In this document: positions 1-11,200 of the stretch, in pieces
Position numbering within the stretch: position 1 is the first letter of the stretch
How the letters are laid out: every line of letters begins with the position of its first letter
Origin: Corbicula japonica
Taxonomy: Eukaryota > Mollusca > Bivalvia > Venerida > Cyrenidae
Reading direction: 5' to 3'
Assembly: GCA_038501625.1 (NCBI GenBank)
Contig: JAZAYU010000201.1
Span: forward strand, 186,001-250,000
Length of the DNA: 64,000 nt
The notes under the pieces: generated by a model
The model's database searches: none
Told to the model about the DNA's origin: nothing
What the model saw: only the letters and a program-made list of their open reading frames with translations
Position numbers and translations under genes: made by a program

Positions 1-95
1 CAGCGCCCCCTATCCAAACTGACCAAACTAGTTTTTGGTCAGGCTATTTTGAGACAACCGTTCTCCGCTATACGTTGTAACGCGGAGAACTATAT
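1..95 (-). repeat. Terminal direct repeat, copy A2 of the YR element
   Basis: By eye this is identical to 5119-5213. It contains two hairpins: GACCAAA (21-27) pairs with TTTGGTC (34-40), and TTCTCCGC (61-68) pairs with GCGGAGAA (82-89) around a 13-nt spacer. The second has the layout of a tyrosine-recombinase core site, with inverted arms around a crossover region. It may continue left of the window. Confidence 0.85.
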
Positions 96-228
96 GTCTC
101 AACACACCCCTACAAAAACAAACAACTCCGTTTGTGCTGACGAGACTAGTTTATAGAAATTAACAAAGTTAGAAGAAGTACAATGCGTTTCATTTTCGTG
201 ATGGCTTTATAACTTAGAACATATATTT

Positions 229-1206
229 TCATAATTGTAATGCTTTTGTTATCAATAACCTTTTCTCTAAAGAATCCTTGATATAACCGTCTTTTGCCTG
301 GTCGGTTTTCCATCTACCATGCCTCTTAATACACCGATCAGATATACCATCTGCGTTTGCTGCAGACGAGGCCCCACTCGCTCGCAAAGTATGCGTTCCT
401 AACTTAAGATTAGGAGCTACAATCGCCAACTTAGAGACAATACATTCTCGTGCTCTAGTGTAACTGATCTTTTTATTTTTATTTATCAAACAGAATGAAC
501 CTTTTGATTTTAAAACAGGTTTGAATAAGAAATCCTCAGAAACTTTAGATAACCCTGCCAGATCCATGTAACGTTGTAACATTGAATATGGACAAGCAAC
601 TGTGTTACCTTTAGCAATTAAAACCTCTCTCCCCTCCCTATAAATATCCGTTTTACTTGATCTTATCTTTAATAGCAAATGATCATTTTGAAAAACAACA
701 TCGGAACAGCGCAAGTTACTCATTTCGTTATAACGCAAAAAACCTGCATAGCAAAGTAATATCATGGTTATATCCCTTACATTTGTCAGCGACATGTCAT
801 TTTCCAAAAGTTTACACAAATCAATGAGCATTTTGGAGTCCACAACGTCTTTCCTTTCCTTAGGTTTTGAATTAAGCCTTTTAGCAGCGTCGCACAAATG
901 CTTCACAAAACTGTTATCCGTAGGATCGTCCAATCCATGAATAGAATGATTCCATTTTATAGCATAAATCGCTGAAGAAACAACACTGTAAGATTTTCCT
1001 TTATCAAGCAACTGCGTTATGTACATTGCAACTGATATTGCACTGGCTGGCCGATATGACAAATACATAGAATTACAGTATTTCATAAAACTATTAAAAC
1101 AACCACTATACTTTTCCGTTGTGGAAGGTGCTCTCGATTGCAACACATAACTAGCCATTCTTCCAGCTATGTCACACGATTTCTCATTGTCTACGCCAGC
1201 CTTCAT
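229..1206 (-). CDS. Tyrosine recombinase/integrase of YR retrotransposon
   Basis: Predicted 325-aa site-specific recombinase that inserts the circular DNA copy of the element into the chromosome. The N-terminal half (about residues 25-110) fits a SAM-like core-binding domain. The catalytic half shows all expected residues: Arg in FLRYNEMSNL (about residue 158), His-x-x-Arg in THTLRAS (about 273-276), His/Trp region in HGRWK, and the nucleophile Tyr in DGYIKDS near the C-terminus. The frame is uninterrupted and begins with ATG at 1206-1204. It is the last ORF of the element, 76 bp beyond the RT-RNase H stop, which is the usual Ngaro/DIRS order. Nothing in the sequence suggests inactivation. 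Confidence 0.9.
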   Translation of the reverse strand: MKAGVDNEKSCDIAGRMASYVLQSRAPSTTEKYSGCFNSFMKYCNSMYLSYRPASAISVAMYITQLLDKGKSYSVVSSAIYAIKWNHSIHGLDDPTDNSFVKHLCDAAKRLNSKPKERKDVVDSKMLIDLCKLLENDMSLTNVRDITMILLCYAGFLRYNEMSNLRCSDVVFQNDHLLLKIRSSKTDIYREGREVLIAKGNTVACPYSMLQRYMDLAGLSKVSEDFLFKPVLKSKGSFCLINKNKKISYTRARECIVSKLAIVAPNLKLGTHTLRASGASSAANADGISDRCIKRHGRWKTDQAKDGYIKDSLEKRLLITKALQL

Positions 1207-1281
1207 GATCTGTTGTTGAATGGTAGATTTTAAGCCAGGACCTGTTCAAAAAACAGAGTATTATCATTTTTGGAATAAACA

Positions 1282-4212
1282 TCATACAAAATTTACATTA
1301 AATGCTATCATATGAAAAGGTAACGGATCCTTATTGAATATCCCGTTGTTACCTTTACCAGTGCAAATAACACCATACTTTGGCAAGACTTTGTATTCTT
1401 GTATGTAATTTTTGAATGAATATTGACTTTCCAGAAGGCAAGGCCAAAATGGCGCCGAAACCCAAAGCGGCACGACCAGAGTACATTGTGCCTTCTCCTC
1501 TTCAAGTTTTTCAATACATTTTACCACCAACCTTGGTGGTGGAACAAGCCAATTTCGATTACCTTTCCAGGACTGACTAAAAGCGTCAATACCTTCAGTT
1601 CCAGGAACCCACCATCTGGAATTAAACCGCTTGCATTGTTTATTATAAGAAGAGGAAAATCTATCAATTTCATGCTTTCCCCAAACATTGTCAAAATATG
1701 CGAACCAAGTTTTGGATATTGACCAGTCGTCACAATCCCCGCATCTACTTAAAAAGTCTGCTTGATAATTATCATTCCGTGGTATCCATTCTGGCTCTAT
1801 TAAAATATTATTTTTCTCGCATGTCTGAATTATGTCCGTTGCGACCAGATGTAAATCTTCCTTTTTGCTACCGCTGTGCAAAATAGAATGAACATTTTTA
1901 TTGTCTGAGTAAATTTTTACCCTTTTTCCCTTTAAAACACCCATTTGACTAGCCATGACCCGCCTTACAGCTTCGATTTCCCTCCAGGTAGAACTTTTTT
2001 GCCGTTCTATTTCTGACCAAGTACCCACTACAACTGTATCATTCTCAGATAACGATTTTAACACATTGCATTTCTGCCTACATGTACTTGAAGAGCTCAC
2101 TTCCGGGAGCAACCTGTTACTCACTTCTGTGAGCAAACTGCCCTGAGACCACTTGTTTCCAATTAAATACCCATTATCTACTTCCGGTAGGAACCTACTG
2201 CTCACTTCCGGGAGCAACCTGTTGCCCACATTCGGGAGTAACCTTCTGCTCACTTCCGGGAGCATCCTACTGCTCACTTCCGGGAGCAACCTACTGCTCG
2301 CTTCCGGATGCAACCTACTGCTCACTTCCGGGAGCAACTTACTGCTCACTTCCGGGAGCAACCTACTGCTCACTTCCGGGAGCAACCTTCTGCTCACTTC
2401 CGGGAGCAACCTACTGCCCAATTCCTGGGGCAACCTACAACCTACTTCCGGAGAATTCTTATATACAATATTTATGTGCGAGAAATCATCGACACCGACC
2501 GACCTATTGCTCGCTTCTGGGAGCGTATATCTAACAGAAACCGGTTGTATACGGTTGACGTCCGACGATAAACTAATACCCTCATTTTGGAGTGATCTAG
2601 GAGTTACATTTGTGTTTAACTTACAGCTTACATCGGTAAATCCGCTTACGCATAGCTGTGTTGAAAACTCTTTCTGAGGAACTTGGCTTTCAAAACCTAC
2701 ATTTAATAATGCCGTATCCTCTACATAACCGCCATACCCATCTCCGCTAGCATCACAGTATAATGAAAACTGACATACTGTTACGGCAGTCAGACTTTTG
2801 CCACTAGCATTAAGAATGCGTACGTTTTCTTTCCAAAATTTTAGCTCCCCAATGGCTTTTTCCGACACTAAAACTGGTGAATTCCAACTAGCTCTCGAAA
2901 GTAAACAATTGTACATGAATCTGGTGTTCATACGAACTTTCTTGCCTAAAACAAACTGCAGCGAAATGATCTGACCTATAACTGAAGCCAATGACCTCGC
3001 TTGAATCAAACTACATTTATCTTTAAGAACTATGTCCAACGTCTTTTCCAAAGATTGTTCCAATTTCTCTATTCTACATGCCTGTATAAAAACTTTGTTT
3101 AACTCAAAATCAATAGAATAACCCAACCAATCTGCCTTACGTTTAGGCAACCAGTTGCATTTATCATTTGCTAACAAGAAACCAAAATCAACCAGAGACT
3201 GTTTTACAAAAACGCTCGATTCCATGGCTTCTGAAAATGTTTCCTTGCCGCCAATTCCGTCGTCTAAAAACATAATGACTTTGTGTCCCTTTGACCTCAG
3301 AAAATTTATCACTACCCGCAAAACTTTAGTAAATATATGACCTGCCACCGATATACCGAACGGTAAAGAACCATAAACAAAGTATTCTTTGCGACCATTA
3401 AATGCCCATGAAAATCCTAAAAAAGTTCTGTGCGGTTCAAATATGTCAATATGATGATATGCGCTCTTAAGATCGTACGTATAAACATACGTGCCTGGTT
3501 TAAAGATGTCATACGCTACTTTTATATCCTCAAATTTAACCCTAAATAAATGCAAATGCGGATTTATATGTCTACAATCCAGCACCAGCCTAGGTTTCCC
3601 AGATTTCCCATATGCTACGGTTAATGGGTTTACAATCAAGGGTTTTTCGCTCGCTTTAAAAACCACGCCTTTTTCGATCAAAGATTGTATTTCTTTACCA
3701 ACAAATTCTTTGTTTTTAAGAGCTGAACCATTGTTTTTAAACTCCGCCGTTTTAGGTATTGTTTTAAACGGCAATTTATACCCCTGTTCTATGACACTGA
3801 TTATGTAAAAATCTTCAGAAACCTGTCTCCATTTAGAAACATGCGCCCTTAATCTACCTGCGGGAGAACACACATCGCTAGATTCTATGTTTTCTGATCT
3901 AGCATCGAACACACCACTACTAGCCCCTCCGGCCGCCTCGCACTGCGGCGAATCTACTTCAAGCTGTGACAATTCTACAGCTGCATTTTGCTGAGCCGTA
4001 AGCTGTGGCGTATCTACGCTACTAAAACAATAACAAATACTCATCTTATTATTTGATGAAATGCCTGGACATTCCAACTTCCAGTGCCCCGGTTTCCCGC
4101 AGTTAAAACATAACCCAGGCTTCAACGCTGCCGCTGAGGTAGCGGTTGCAGATGGTGCCTTTGCAACAGGCCTTCCGGAACCGCGCTGATAGGGTGAATA
4201 ACGCCCACGTGT
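1282..4212 (-). CDS. Zinc knuckle - reverse transcriptase - RNase H polyprotein
   Basis: Copies element RNA into DNA. The frame is open from just after the TAG at 4213-4215 down to 1282. The apparent start at 4125 is a TTG, and the same frame runs further upstream. In order: a CCHC knuckle (CFNCGKPGHWKLEC); RT blocks with LVLDCRHINPHL, motif A YDLKSAYHHI, motif B LPFGISVAG and motif C FLDDGIGG (the DIRS-type catalytic LDDG); WLGYSIDF; then RNase H with CDASGDGYGG, WREIEAV, YSDNKN and YQADFLSR. All RT and RNase H acidic residues are present. About 170 extra residues, mostly 8-residue repeats around LLPEVSSR, lie between the first RNase H Asp and the Glu. The tail (about 820-947) matches the WLVPPP/VPLWxSAPFWP region usual in this family. 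Confidence 0.9.
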   Translation of the reverse strand, partial: TRGRYSPYQRGSGRPVAKAPSATATSAAALKPGLCFNCGKPGHWKLECPGISSNNKMSICYCFSSVDTPQLTAQQNAAVELSQLEVDSPQCEAAGGASSGVFDARSENIESSDVCSPAGRLRAHVSKWRQVSEDFYIISVIEQGYKLPFKTIPKTAEFKNNGSALKNKEFVGKEIQSLIEKGVVFKASEKPLIVNPLTVAYGKSGKPRLVLDCRHINPHLHLFRVKFEDIKVAYDIFKPGTYVYTYDLKSAYHHIDIFEPHRTFLGFSWAFNGRKEYFVYGSLPFGISVAGHIFTKVLRVVINFLRSKGHKVIMFLDDGIGGKETFSEAMESSVFVKQSLVDFGFLLANDKCNWLPKRKADWLGYSIDFELNKVFIQACRIEKLEQSLEKTLDIVLKDKCSLIQARSLASVIGQIISLQFVLGKKVRMNTRFMYNCLLSRASWNSPVLVSEKAIGELKFWKENVRILNASGKSLTAVTVCQFSLYCDASGDGYGGYVEDTALLNVGFESQVPQKEFSTQLCVSGFTDVSCKLNTNVTPRSLQNEGISLSSDVNRIQPVSVRYTLPEASNRSVGVDDFSHINIVYKNSPEVGCRLPQELGSRLLPEVSRRLLPEVSSRLLPEVSSKLLPEVSSRLHPEASSRLLPEVSSRMLPEVSRRLLPNVGNRLLPEVSSRFLPEVDNGYLIGNKWSQGSLLTEVSNRLLPEVSSSSTCRQKCNVLKSLSENDTVVVGTWSEIERQKSSTWREIEAVRRVMASQMGVLKGKRVKIYSDNKNVHSILHSGSKKEDLHLVATDIIQTCEKNNILIEPEWIPRNDNYQADFLSRCGDCDDWSISKTWFAYFDNVWGKHEIDRFSSSYNKQCKRFNSRWWVPGTEGIDAFSQSWKGNRNWLVPPPRLVVKCIEKLEEEKAQCTLVVPLWVSAPFWPCLLESQYSFKNYIQEYKVLPKYGVICTGKGNNGIFNKDPLPFHMIAFNVNFV
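2092..2430 (-). repeat. 24-bp coding minisatellite inside RNase H domain
   Basis: About 13 tandem units of 24 bp (CTTCCGGGAGCAACC plus CTACTGCTCA-like remainder on the plus strand), each encoding an 8-residue unit close to LLPEVSSR. One interruption of about 11 residues lies near the plus-strand left end. Every indel keeps the frame. The array sits between the first catalytic Asp and the Glu of RNase H. Confidence 0.88.
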
Positions 4213-5094
4213 CTACCGCCCTCTCTCAGCTTTGTACTTCCGCGCTGCCCGTGATTCAGCTTTCATCATACGCTTTTCGTCCTCTGAGTCTTCCGCAAGT
4301 GGATTGGACTGGTATTCATTAACCACCCGCCATCCTAACTCGCTCGAGTCCGCTAATAAAACCAACTTCTGTCGGTGGGATAGCATCTCTAAGGCTGAAG
4401 ATAATAAATATGTGTCAAACATACGAAATTACTCCCTATTCAGTGAAATAAAAACATGTTATTTTTGAGAACTTTCAAAAGATCGCTGCAAAACATATGC
4501 TTAAAGCTGTTTTACCTCCAAACCTCTTTGAGTAAGCCTTTTTATAAAATGACTCGTTCAATTTTGGAAACGCTTTCCCAAACGGAATTATAAATAACTT
4601 TATTTATACAACTTGTGATATATTTATACACGTTTCCACGTGCACTTCGTGTATTGGGATTTTACCTCACGCACCATTGCACGAAATAGCCACCAATTAG
4701 GCTGTAAACAAAACAATGTCATGAAACGGTCTATACCTTCTTTAATCATTGCCTTGGACTCCATTTGATCCTGCGAACCTGCCGCACCCTCTAATGTCCT
4801 GATGACCTTTGCATTTAACTTATACTGTTCCTCGTTCGACTTTCGCTTAAATTTCGGAGTTTCCGAAGAAATAATCTTACTCATTTTAGATAACTCTTGT
4901 GATTGTAAATCTGTACTTAGCTTAAACATGGCTCGTATCTGTTCAAGCATATCGTCCTTATGCTTTGCCAATTTGGCTTCTACCAAGCCATCCACGTCTA
5001 CGGCGTCCATATTGCGGCCAGGCTCTAGATAAATTCGATGTTGCTCGTTGAGAAGTCTCGGTAGAATTGACCACCTCTGTTTTGACCCCGCCAA
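4213..5094 (-). CDS. Gag-like protein of YR element (two exons)
   Basis: Structural protein of the element, expected to package its RNA. Exon 1 (5094-4737) holds a charged, probably helical region; exon 2 (4394-4213) holds the family hallmark LADSSELGW...EYQSNPLAEDSEDEK followed by a basic tail. Unspliced, exon 1 reads into unrelated residues and stops at 4624. A GT at 4736-4735 and an AG at 4396-4395 join the two parts in frame (phase 1). The join makes 179 codons from 5094, but the first codon there is TTG and an in-frame stop lies just upstream. The first ATG is at 5010, giving about 151 aa. Exon 2 ends at TAG (4213-4215), and the RT frame follows in the same register. Confidence 0.75.
4395..4736 (-). 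other. Predicted spliceosomal intron in gag (342 nt)
   Basis: Donor G|GTATAG at 4737/4736 and acceptor TTATCTTCAG ending at 4395. Removing it restores the frame between two halves that are contiguous in related gag proteins. Introns have been reported in DIRS-like elements. Confidence 0.7.
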
Positions 5095-5118
5095 AACACG
5101 TCATTTTTCCGCGCTAAA

Positions 5119-5213
5119 CAGCGCCCCCTATCCAAACTGACCAAACTAGTTTTTGGTCAGGCTATTTTGAGACAACCGTTCTCCGCTATACGTTGTAACG
5201 CGGAGAACTATAT
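5119..5213 (-). repeat. Terminal direct repeat, copy A1 of the YR element
   Basis: The same 95 bp as 1-95, in the same orientation, including both hairpins. The sequence outside it (5214 onward, TTCGTATTAA...) differs from 96 onward, so the match ends sharply at 95 and 5213. Confidence 0.88.
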
Positions 5214-8200
5214 TTCGTATTAATATGTTCTTTTTAAGAAGCATAGCCTGCAAAAATGCTATATTTAAAAATTGAGCTTTGTATTCCTTTTATGATATAA
5301 ATGATATAAAGTTTGTCTAGAAATATTACTAGATAGCCTTTAATGGTTTTATGAATAATATAAACAAAATATTTTAACATAATTCTTAGGGAAAATATTC
5401 CATTATTGTATTTATGCTAATAAAATTTTAAAAGGTGGCCTTTTCAAACAATTAAGAGATTATTAGCGCAAATGGGTCAGTGTCAACTGTTTTATTGCTT
5501 AAATTCGTTATTAATAAACCACATGCTACAGTGTTAACATTTTTAAGGTCAATTTTGTTGATAAGTTGCATGTACATTTCAAAACGACTTAAACCTGAAT
5601 GTAATAAATATAGGAACCGAATTTTCAACGCTTTATTATAAGGTACTTTTAGTTGTTTTTGTCTTGTATGTTTGCGAGCTGCTCTGAATTAATATGGCAC
5701 AAAAAAGAGCAGACAATAATATATTTTTTGTAATTACACAGATAACTAAGATAACGTAAAGCATATTTTAAAGGTTGAAATTTAATTTTTTCCGATTAAC
5801 CTGATTTTTTCCCACTTGGATACATTATATCTTTGAATCTCTACTTACGCATATTTGAATGATTTTCCTAGTATGTGCCTAGTTGGTTTTTAAATAACTA
5901 AATACATTTTCAACCATTAAGTTAACTTAGTGTTTATGAATGAGCCTTTAAATATTATATCGGTCTCGTGGCTGTGCCGCGCGCAGCCGATGTTAGTTCT
6001 TCAATACTTCTTAATAAGTACTAGCCCATACATATTAGCTAGCCTATATGAATAAAGAAGACTGATTTGAATAAATATATTTTATTTAAATTTGTAGTAA
6101 TTTATTTCATCATGTATCACGTAGATGGGAGCTTAACCCTCAGCAATCATGACATTCAACAGCTTTTGTTGTTGTTGTTTGTTTTTGTTTTATTCATGGA
6201 TATTTCAGGATTTAAAAAATGCTTCTTTCTTATTATAAAATGCTTTACTGTAGCCTTGTGTGCGAGTCTTGATTTTTCCAAACACGCGAAGGTTTTTTAA
6301 CAGAACCCTCGTAAATGATTACATTTAATGAATAAACTTTTTAATCATTTATTTCACCATGTCCCGCATAGATGCGAGCTTAAGCTTCATCGATCATGAC
6401 ATGCAAAAGTTGTTGTTGTTGTTTTCATACATTTCAAGAGAAGCGAGGTCTTGTAGCATACAGTGCGTTACTGTAGCTTTTTTTCTCGTAGTTTTTTTCC
6501 AAACATATTTTTCAATTATGTTGTACATTGTGATAGTTATTAAAACCTGAACAAAACATGATAACACAACAAAATATTATTTACATGATTTTTTTTATTA
6601 AAAACAGAAATAAGTTCCGAAACAGAACCGACGTATGTTCACGACATGTACTTTAACATGTAACAGCCATAATTTCTATAAAAGAACGAGAAGAAATAAT
6701 TAACAATATCATGAACATGCGATCTGTTTTGAATTACCACGAAACAATAAGTACAGACAATTTTTGCAATTTAGTAAGCTCATCATTTTTTTTGAAATCG
6801 TTTCAAACGTTACGCATTTTAATTATGTTGAAATTTTATTGTGTCAAAGGAATTTTTTTCAGATTGTTGGGAAATTTATTTCTATATATCTCTACTTTCG
6901 TATTATTGAATGATTTACCGAGTCCGTTAATTGATTTACAAAATATAATTTCAAGCAATATAAATGAGGATTAAAAATGAAATCGGTAGTGGTAGGCGTT
7001 GTTGTTGTTGACCGATTAACTTTACCGATTCAAGTTCATAAATGCGCATAAGACTCTGAACTATACCTAACAAAACTTTTAACATTTAATATAAACGCGA
7101 AATATATTGTTCGAAACAGAACCGACGTATATATGTTAGTGTAATGTACTGTCATATTCATAAAAGAAACGAAAATAGATCATTTGAAATATACCCGCGA
7201 AAACAGAGTTAGTTCAATTTGAGTATCTCAAAAGAAATTTAAACTAGTAATTAAAAAAACAAAACACAACGGCATCTCACCATATTATTATCTTTATATT
7301 TAATTTTGGTTGAGATTAAGTTTTAAATATGGATTACTCCCACAATTTGACACCTTTTTAATACGTTCATTAATCGTTTGCCTCCACAGAAGATTGACAA
7401 AATGTCTAATCTGATTTTTTATCGATGGTAAAAGTCATAGATTACAGTAATCAGAGTGTGATATGAAAATAACAATGACCGACTCCCCGGTGCGTGGATT
7501 TATTAATTACAGGAAGTACCCCGCTGGTTTGAGAAATCTTAGTGACATACCATATTGATCTGTATTATTTGATTTGACTGGTTCAAATGTTATCATCAAG
7601 CCACGCCGATGACTTATTGACGTACATTCAGCGCTTTACTATTATTATTTGTACACCATGTTCGATAAAAATAATAATTAATAACATAACACGAAAACTT
7701 TGAAATAGAAAATTATGAACGTGTATGGGTGTAACTGGACTAAGCCGATTTTTTACGTGAGACCCGCTAACGCTACCCCCATATTTATTTGAATTTGCAT
7801 TAATTTTGATCTATGAAAATATGCCAGATATGATAATGTGTTGCTATCCTACATTTGGTTTTGAATGAAAAAGATACAGAAATCGAAAAGTCTTTTTACT
7901 TTATAAGTAAAATTTGCGCCTTAGGAATATGCATTTCCGAAAACAAAACCATCGCTCACAGCCACAAAGTAGCGATATAAAGAATGCATATTAGGTTCAT
8001 ATTTGCTCTAATCGGGTTAAATAATGTTAATTGATGATCATGAAAGCGCAAGGTATTTGTCCCTGTTCTTCTTGACTGGATCGTTGACGCACGTGTGATC
8101 TATGCTGCTAGCTATCTGGGAACTCTGCCGGACACGCTCTAGTATATTACATAATGTACTGGCCCAGTCCCCAAATCACTGATTAAATTAGCGCATCCGG

Positions 8201-11200
8201 TGATCAAACAACTTGTGATATATGCCGCGCACTCGACAGCCGCGGGAAGCAGGAAGTAGCCAGACACGTGTCATGAATTCCACGTCTGGCCGATAATCCC
8301 TCGATACCGGATCAATTAATTTTATTGAAGTGTAGTCTTCCAATATGATCTGCGGGTCTTTAACAATAATTATAGTAAATTTAGTATCTTTTTCCATGTT
8401 ACATGTACATCTCTTCTGGGAAAAATAACGATGATGTTCAGTAATTGTAATTACATAGCCGCCGAACTTTAAACGAAATATTTGTAGCTGATTTTGTCTT
8501 ATACTCATGAATGATCCCACTCCAGAAAAAAGAGTCAACTGAAAAGTAAATACTGCAATGTCAATCTTCCTTCATTTTTTGGCAAGTTCTACAAGCTATG
8601 ATATTTGCAAACTCCCGTAGAAATTCAGAAAAAAATGAGTATAACTGTACATATCCTGAAACATTTTACCCACGACCCAGCGTTCACTTCCTTAACACCA
8701 GCGGTATTTGACATAAACATTTATAAGTTTAAGTATCGAGTTGTTGCTGTTGATTTTGATGATGATGTTTAATTATAAAGGAAAAAGATGTCATGCCGAG
8801 GTGGGCATGAATAAAGTTTCTCACCCCGAGACCGCGATCAAATGTCTTATTGTCTTTGTTCAGGAAAGGTATTTTAAATCGTATTCTTATACCGCCGACC
8901 TTATCTAGTGAGATACCAAATTATAAAATTATTGATTCAAGAAAAAGCGAAAATCTTGTATGGCGCATTTTTGTCTTCAGTACAAGTCTTGTTGCGGCAT
9001 AGTACGTTTTGGCGACGTATCTCGTACATTTCTTTTTAATGTCAAGTAATATAGTCGGCAACGCGTCAGATTTCAAACATTTACGAAAACTTATTGGCAT
9101 TTCTTTGTAAATCACTTGATTTTTAGCAAAACTTTGCTGATACGCGAATCAACCTGGACAGGCCTTTCCTTTTTCATATTTTAACCCAAATGAGCTGTAT
9201 TCTCATGCCCGGAGCCTAAAGAAGCTACTATCATTTTGTTTTGATCTTTTTTTTACAATCGATCACAAAATAAATATCCTTTTTTTTCAGTCAGATTAAT
9301 CATCAGATCACTGTTACACAATCAAAAAATGCACTTATTACCTTACTGTTCATATGCGCGAAAGATCCAATGCGTCATCGATATTAAGCTGTACCCAATC
9401 CGAAATTCCAGCAATTTTTGGGGCGCTGAATTAGATATTAATGTTGATTCGTGACGGTCTTTTGTAAGTGAAATCGAAGTATTTACCTTAGATATAGGTT
9501 ATTGCCTAAATTGAAAAGTATTATGTAAAGAAACTAAGCATGTGTCATTTTGTCCACTAAACATATGCCCCCTATAATGTGTTAACATGCCAGGGGAGAG
9601 GTGGGTGCACGTGCTCCCGGTGGATCCGAATTTACGAATTTGTGCATCTAATAGTGATTTAGTCTGATGAAAGCACCTCAATATAGGTGTGTGAATTTGA
9701 GACTTAATTATTTTAAAGCTTTAGACAATATTATTCGGAGACCTGTGTGCATGAGATTCAAAGGCCAGTCAGGTTTACTTTTCGTTTCGTTATATAAAGG
9801 TAGTTATATTTCAAACATCAAAACGTGTGACAAATATCCCTTTTATAATTAAAAACTGGTAACAAAGAAATGAAAATGTTCATGACTTTTCTTTTAATGA
9901 TTTTTCTATATTGCCAGTCCGCCGGACAAAATGTCACGTTTTCCGAATCGATCGTTGACAAATTGCATTATATTTTTGTAAGAGTTATATAATTCTGTAA
10001 GTAGATGCATGAGTTGTGGTCCGCAAACAATTAAAGAAACAGAAATTTCATCATTATTTTCATCGTTGCCGACGCCGCCGAATCCGTCGCCAACACCTCC
10101 ATTCACACCGCCGGTCAGTTATCGTGTCGGTTTCTCCACATAATCATCATCATCACTGCTACCACCATTAAATCAGCCTCAGTTAGCAAAATCCGTGTCA
10201 CCATCAACATTGTGTCATAAGATTTATATTAGAATATAGTATTTACTATTTGTTTTTTTCCCCTAATACACGTAGTCACACCCGCATGAAAAATCCTGCC
10301 ATTTAGGTTAACCCAACAATAATTGCTGTCCTCATGAAATATTGCATTGCTTGTAAGTTTTATATAAGTTTTAAAATTATTATTGCTATATATCATCTTG
10401 CTGTAATCATATATTATTACACGTTTTTTGTTTTTTTTTATTCTGCTATTCCTTTGATCTGTCAGATTTATTTTCATGATAACCTAGTCTTCTTCATTCG
10501 ATTTCCTCCATAATATTGTTCGAAATTTTATTGATAAACATGTATAGATAACGATCTGCAGTGTTCAAGAAGGAGTGACTAACAATGTCTGATGAAAAGA
10601 ATTCAAAATCATTTAAATAGTTTGACTTTTTTTACCCATAATAATTTTTTTAATTGCTTAACCCTTTATTTCATAGATACATCTGTTATCACATAGGCGA
10701 CTAGTTTAGATCCAGATCACCCATGAAATCAATGTCATCTGATCAGTATTTGCACTTTCCGTTTTTTGTCACAAATAAGTATCGGTCGTGATCAGACTAC
10801 ACGGATGAGCTCGGTGAACCGGATATAAACTATGTTGCCATGCTATAAAATATTTATTGATGAAGTAACGGGTAAAATAGAACTTCCACGGACGAACCCT
10901 TGTTTTTCAACCCAAAGACAGACTGCTACACATGTTTTTTTCCCCCGAGAGTCAGTTATGTTCACATGATGTTTTCAGATAAAGAATTTTCTTAATTCAC
11001 TTTCTAAGATATTCTCTCAGTACATGTTTACGGGCCATTTAATGACAAAACTACTTTCAGTTTGACTATTTATTTTGTGCATACCTTTATATGGTAATTT
11101 AGGCGGCGACAGTTTTGTCAGTAATACAAATAGTTTCGAACATTATATACGTTATAGTTTTTTTTAAGCGCTGCGCTGGGCCTGACTGTTTAATTTTTAA

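Larger units (their letters stand above)
1..5213 (-). mobile_element. YR retrotransposon (DIRS order; Ngaro/PAT-like split direct repeats)
   Basis: A self-replicating retroelement that integrates with a tyrosine recombinase rather than a DDE integrase. Read on the minus strand it runs: terminal repeat (5213-5119), gag-like ORF in two exons, zinc-knuckle/RT/RNase H ORF, YR ORF, then the same 95-bp repeat again (95-1). Two direct copies of the repeat, one at the head and one just past the YR gene, fit the A1...B1-A2-B2 split direct repeats of Ngaro and PAT elements, not the inverted repeats of DIRS1. The window begins at base 1 of the second copy, so the final B2 part lies outside. There is no methyltransferase domain and no SGNH ORF inside. 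The RT and YR frames are open, so the copy looks recent apart from one in-frame stop between gag and RT. Confidence 0.88.

Noticed and set aside
2153..2677. 174-codon plus-strand frame of LLLTSGSN repeats
   Set aside because: Shadow of the 24-bp minisatellite, which is coding on the opposite strand in the RT-RNase H gene.
1..5213. DIRS1-type classification with inverted repeats
   Set aside because: The terminal copies are direct, not inverted, and no methyltransferase domain was seen; split direct repeats fit better.
8188..8538. 116-codon minus-strand frame as a gene
   Set aside because: No recognisable domain and no splice or promoter support; it overlaps a short palindrome and may be repeat-derived.
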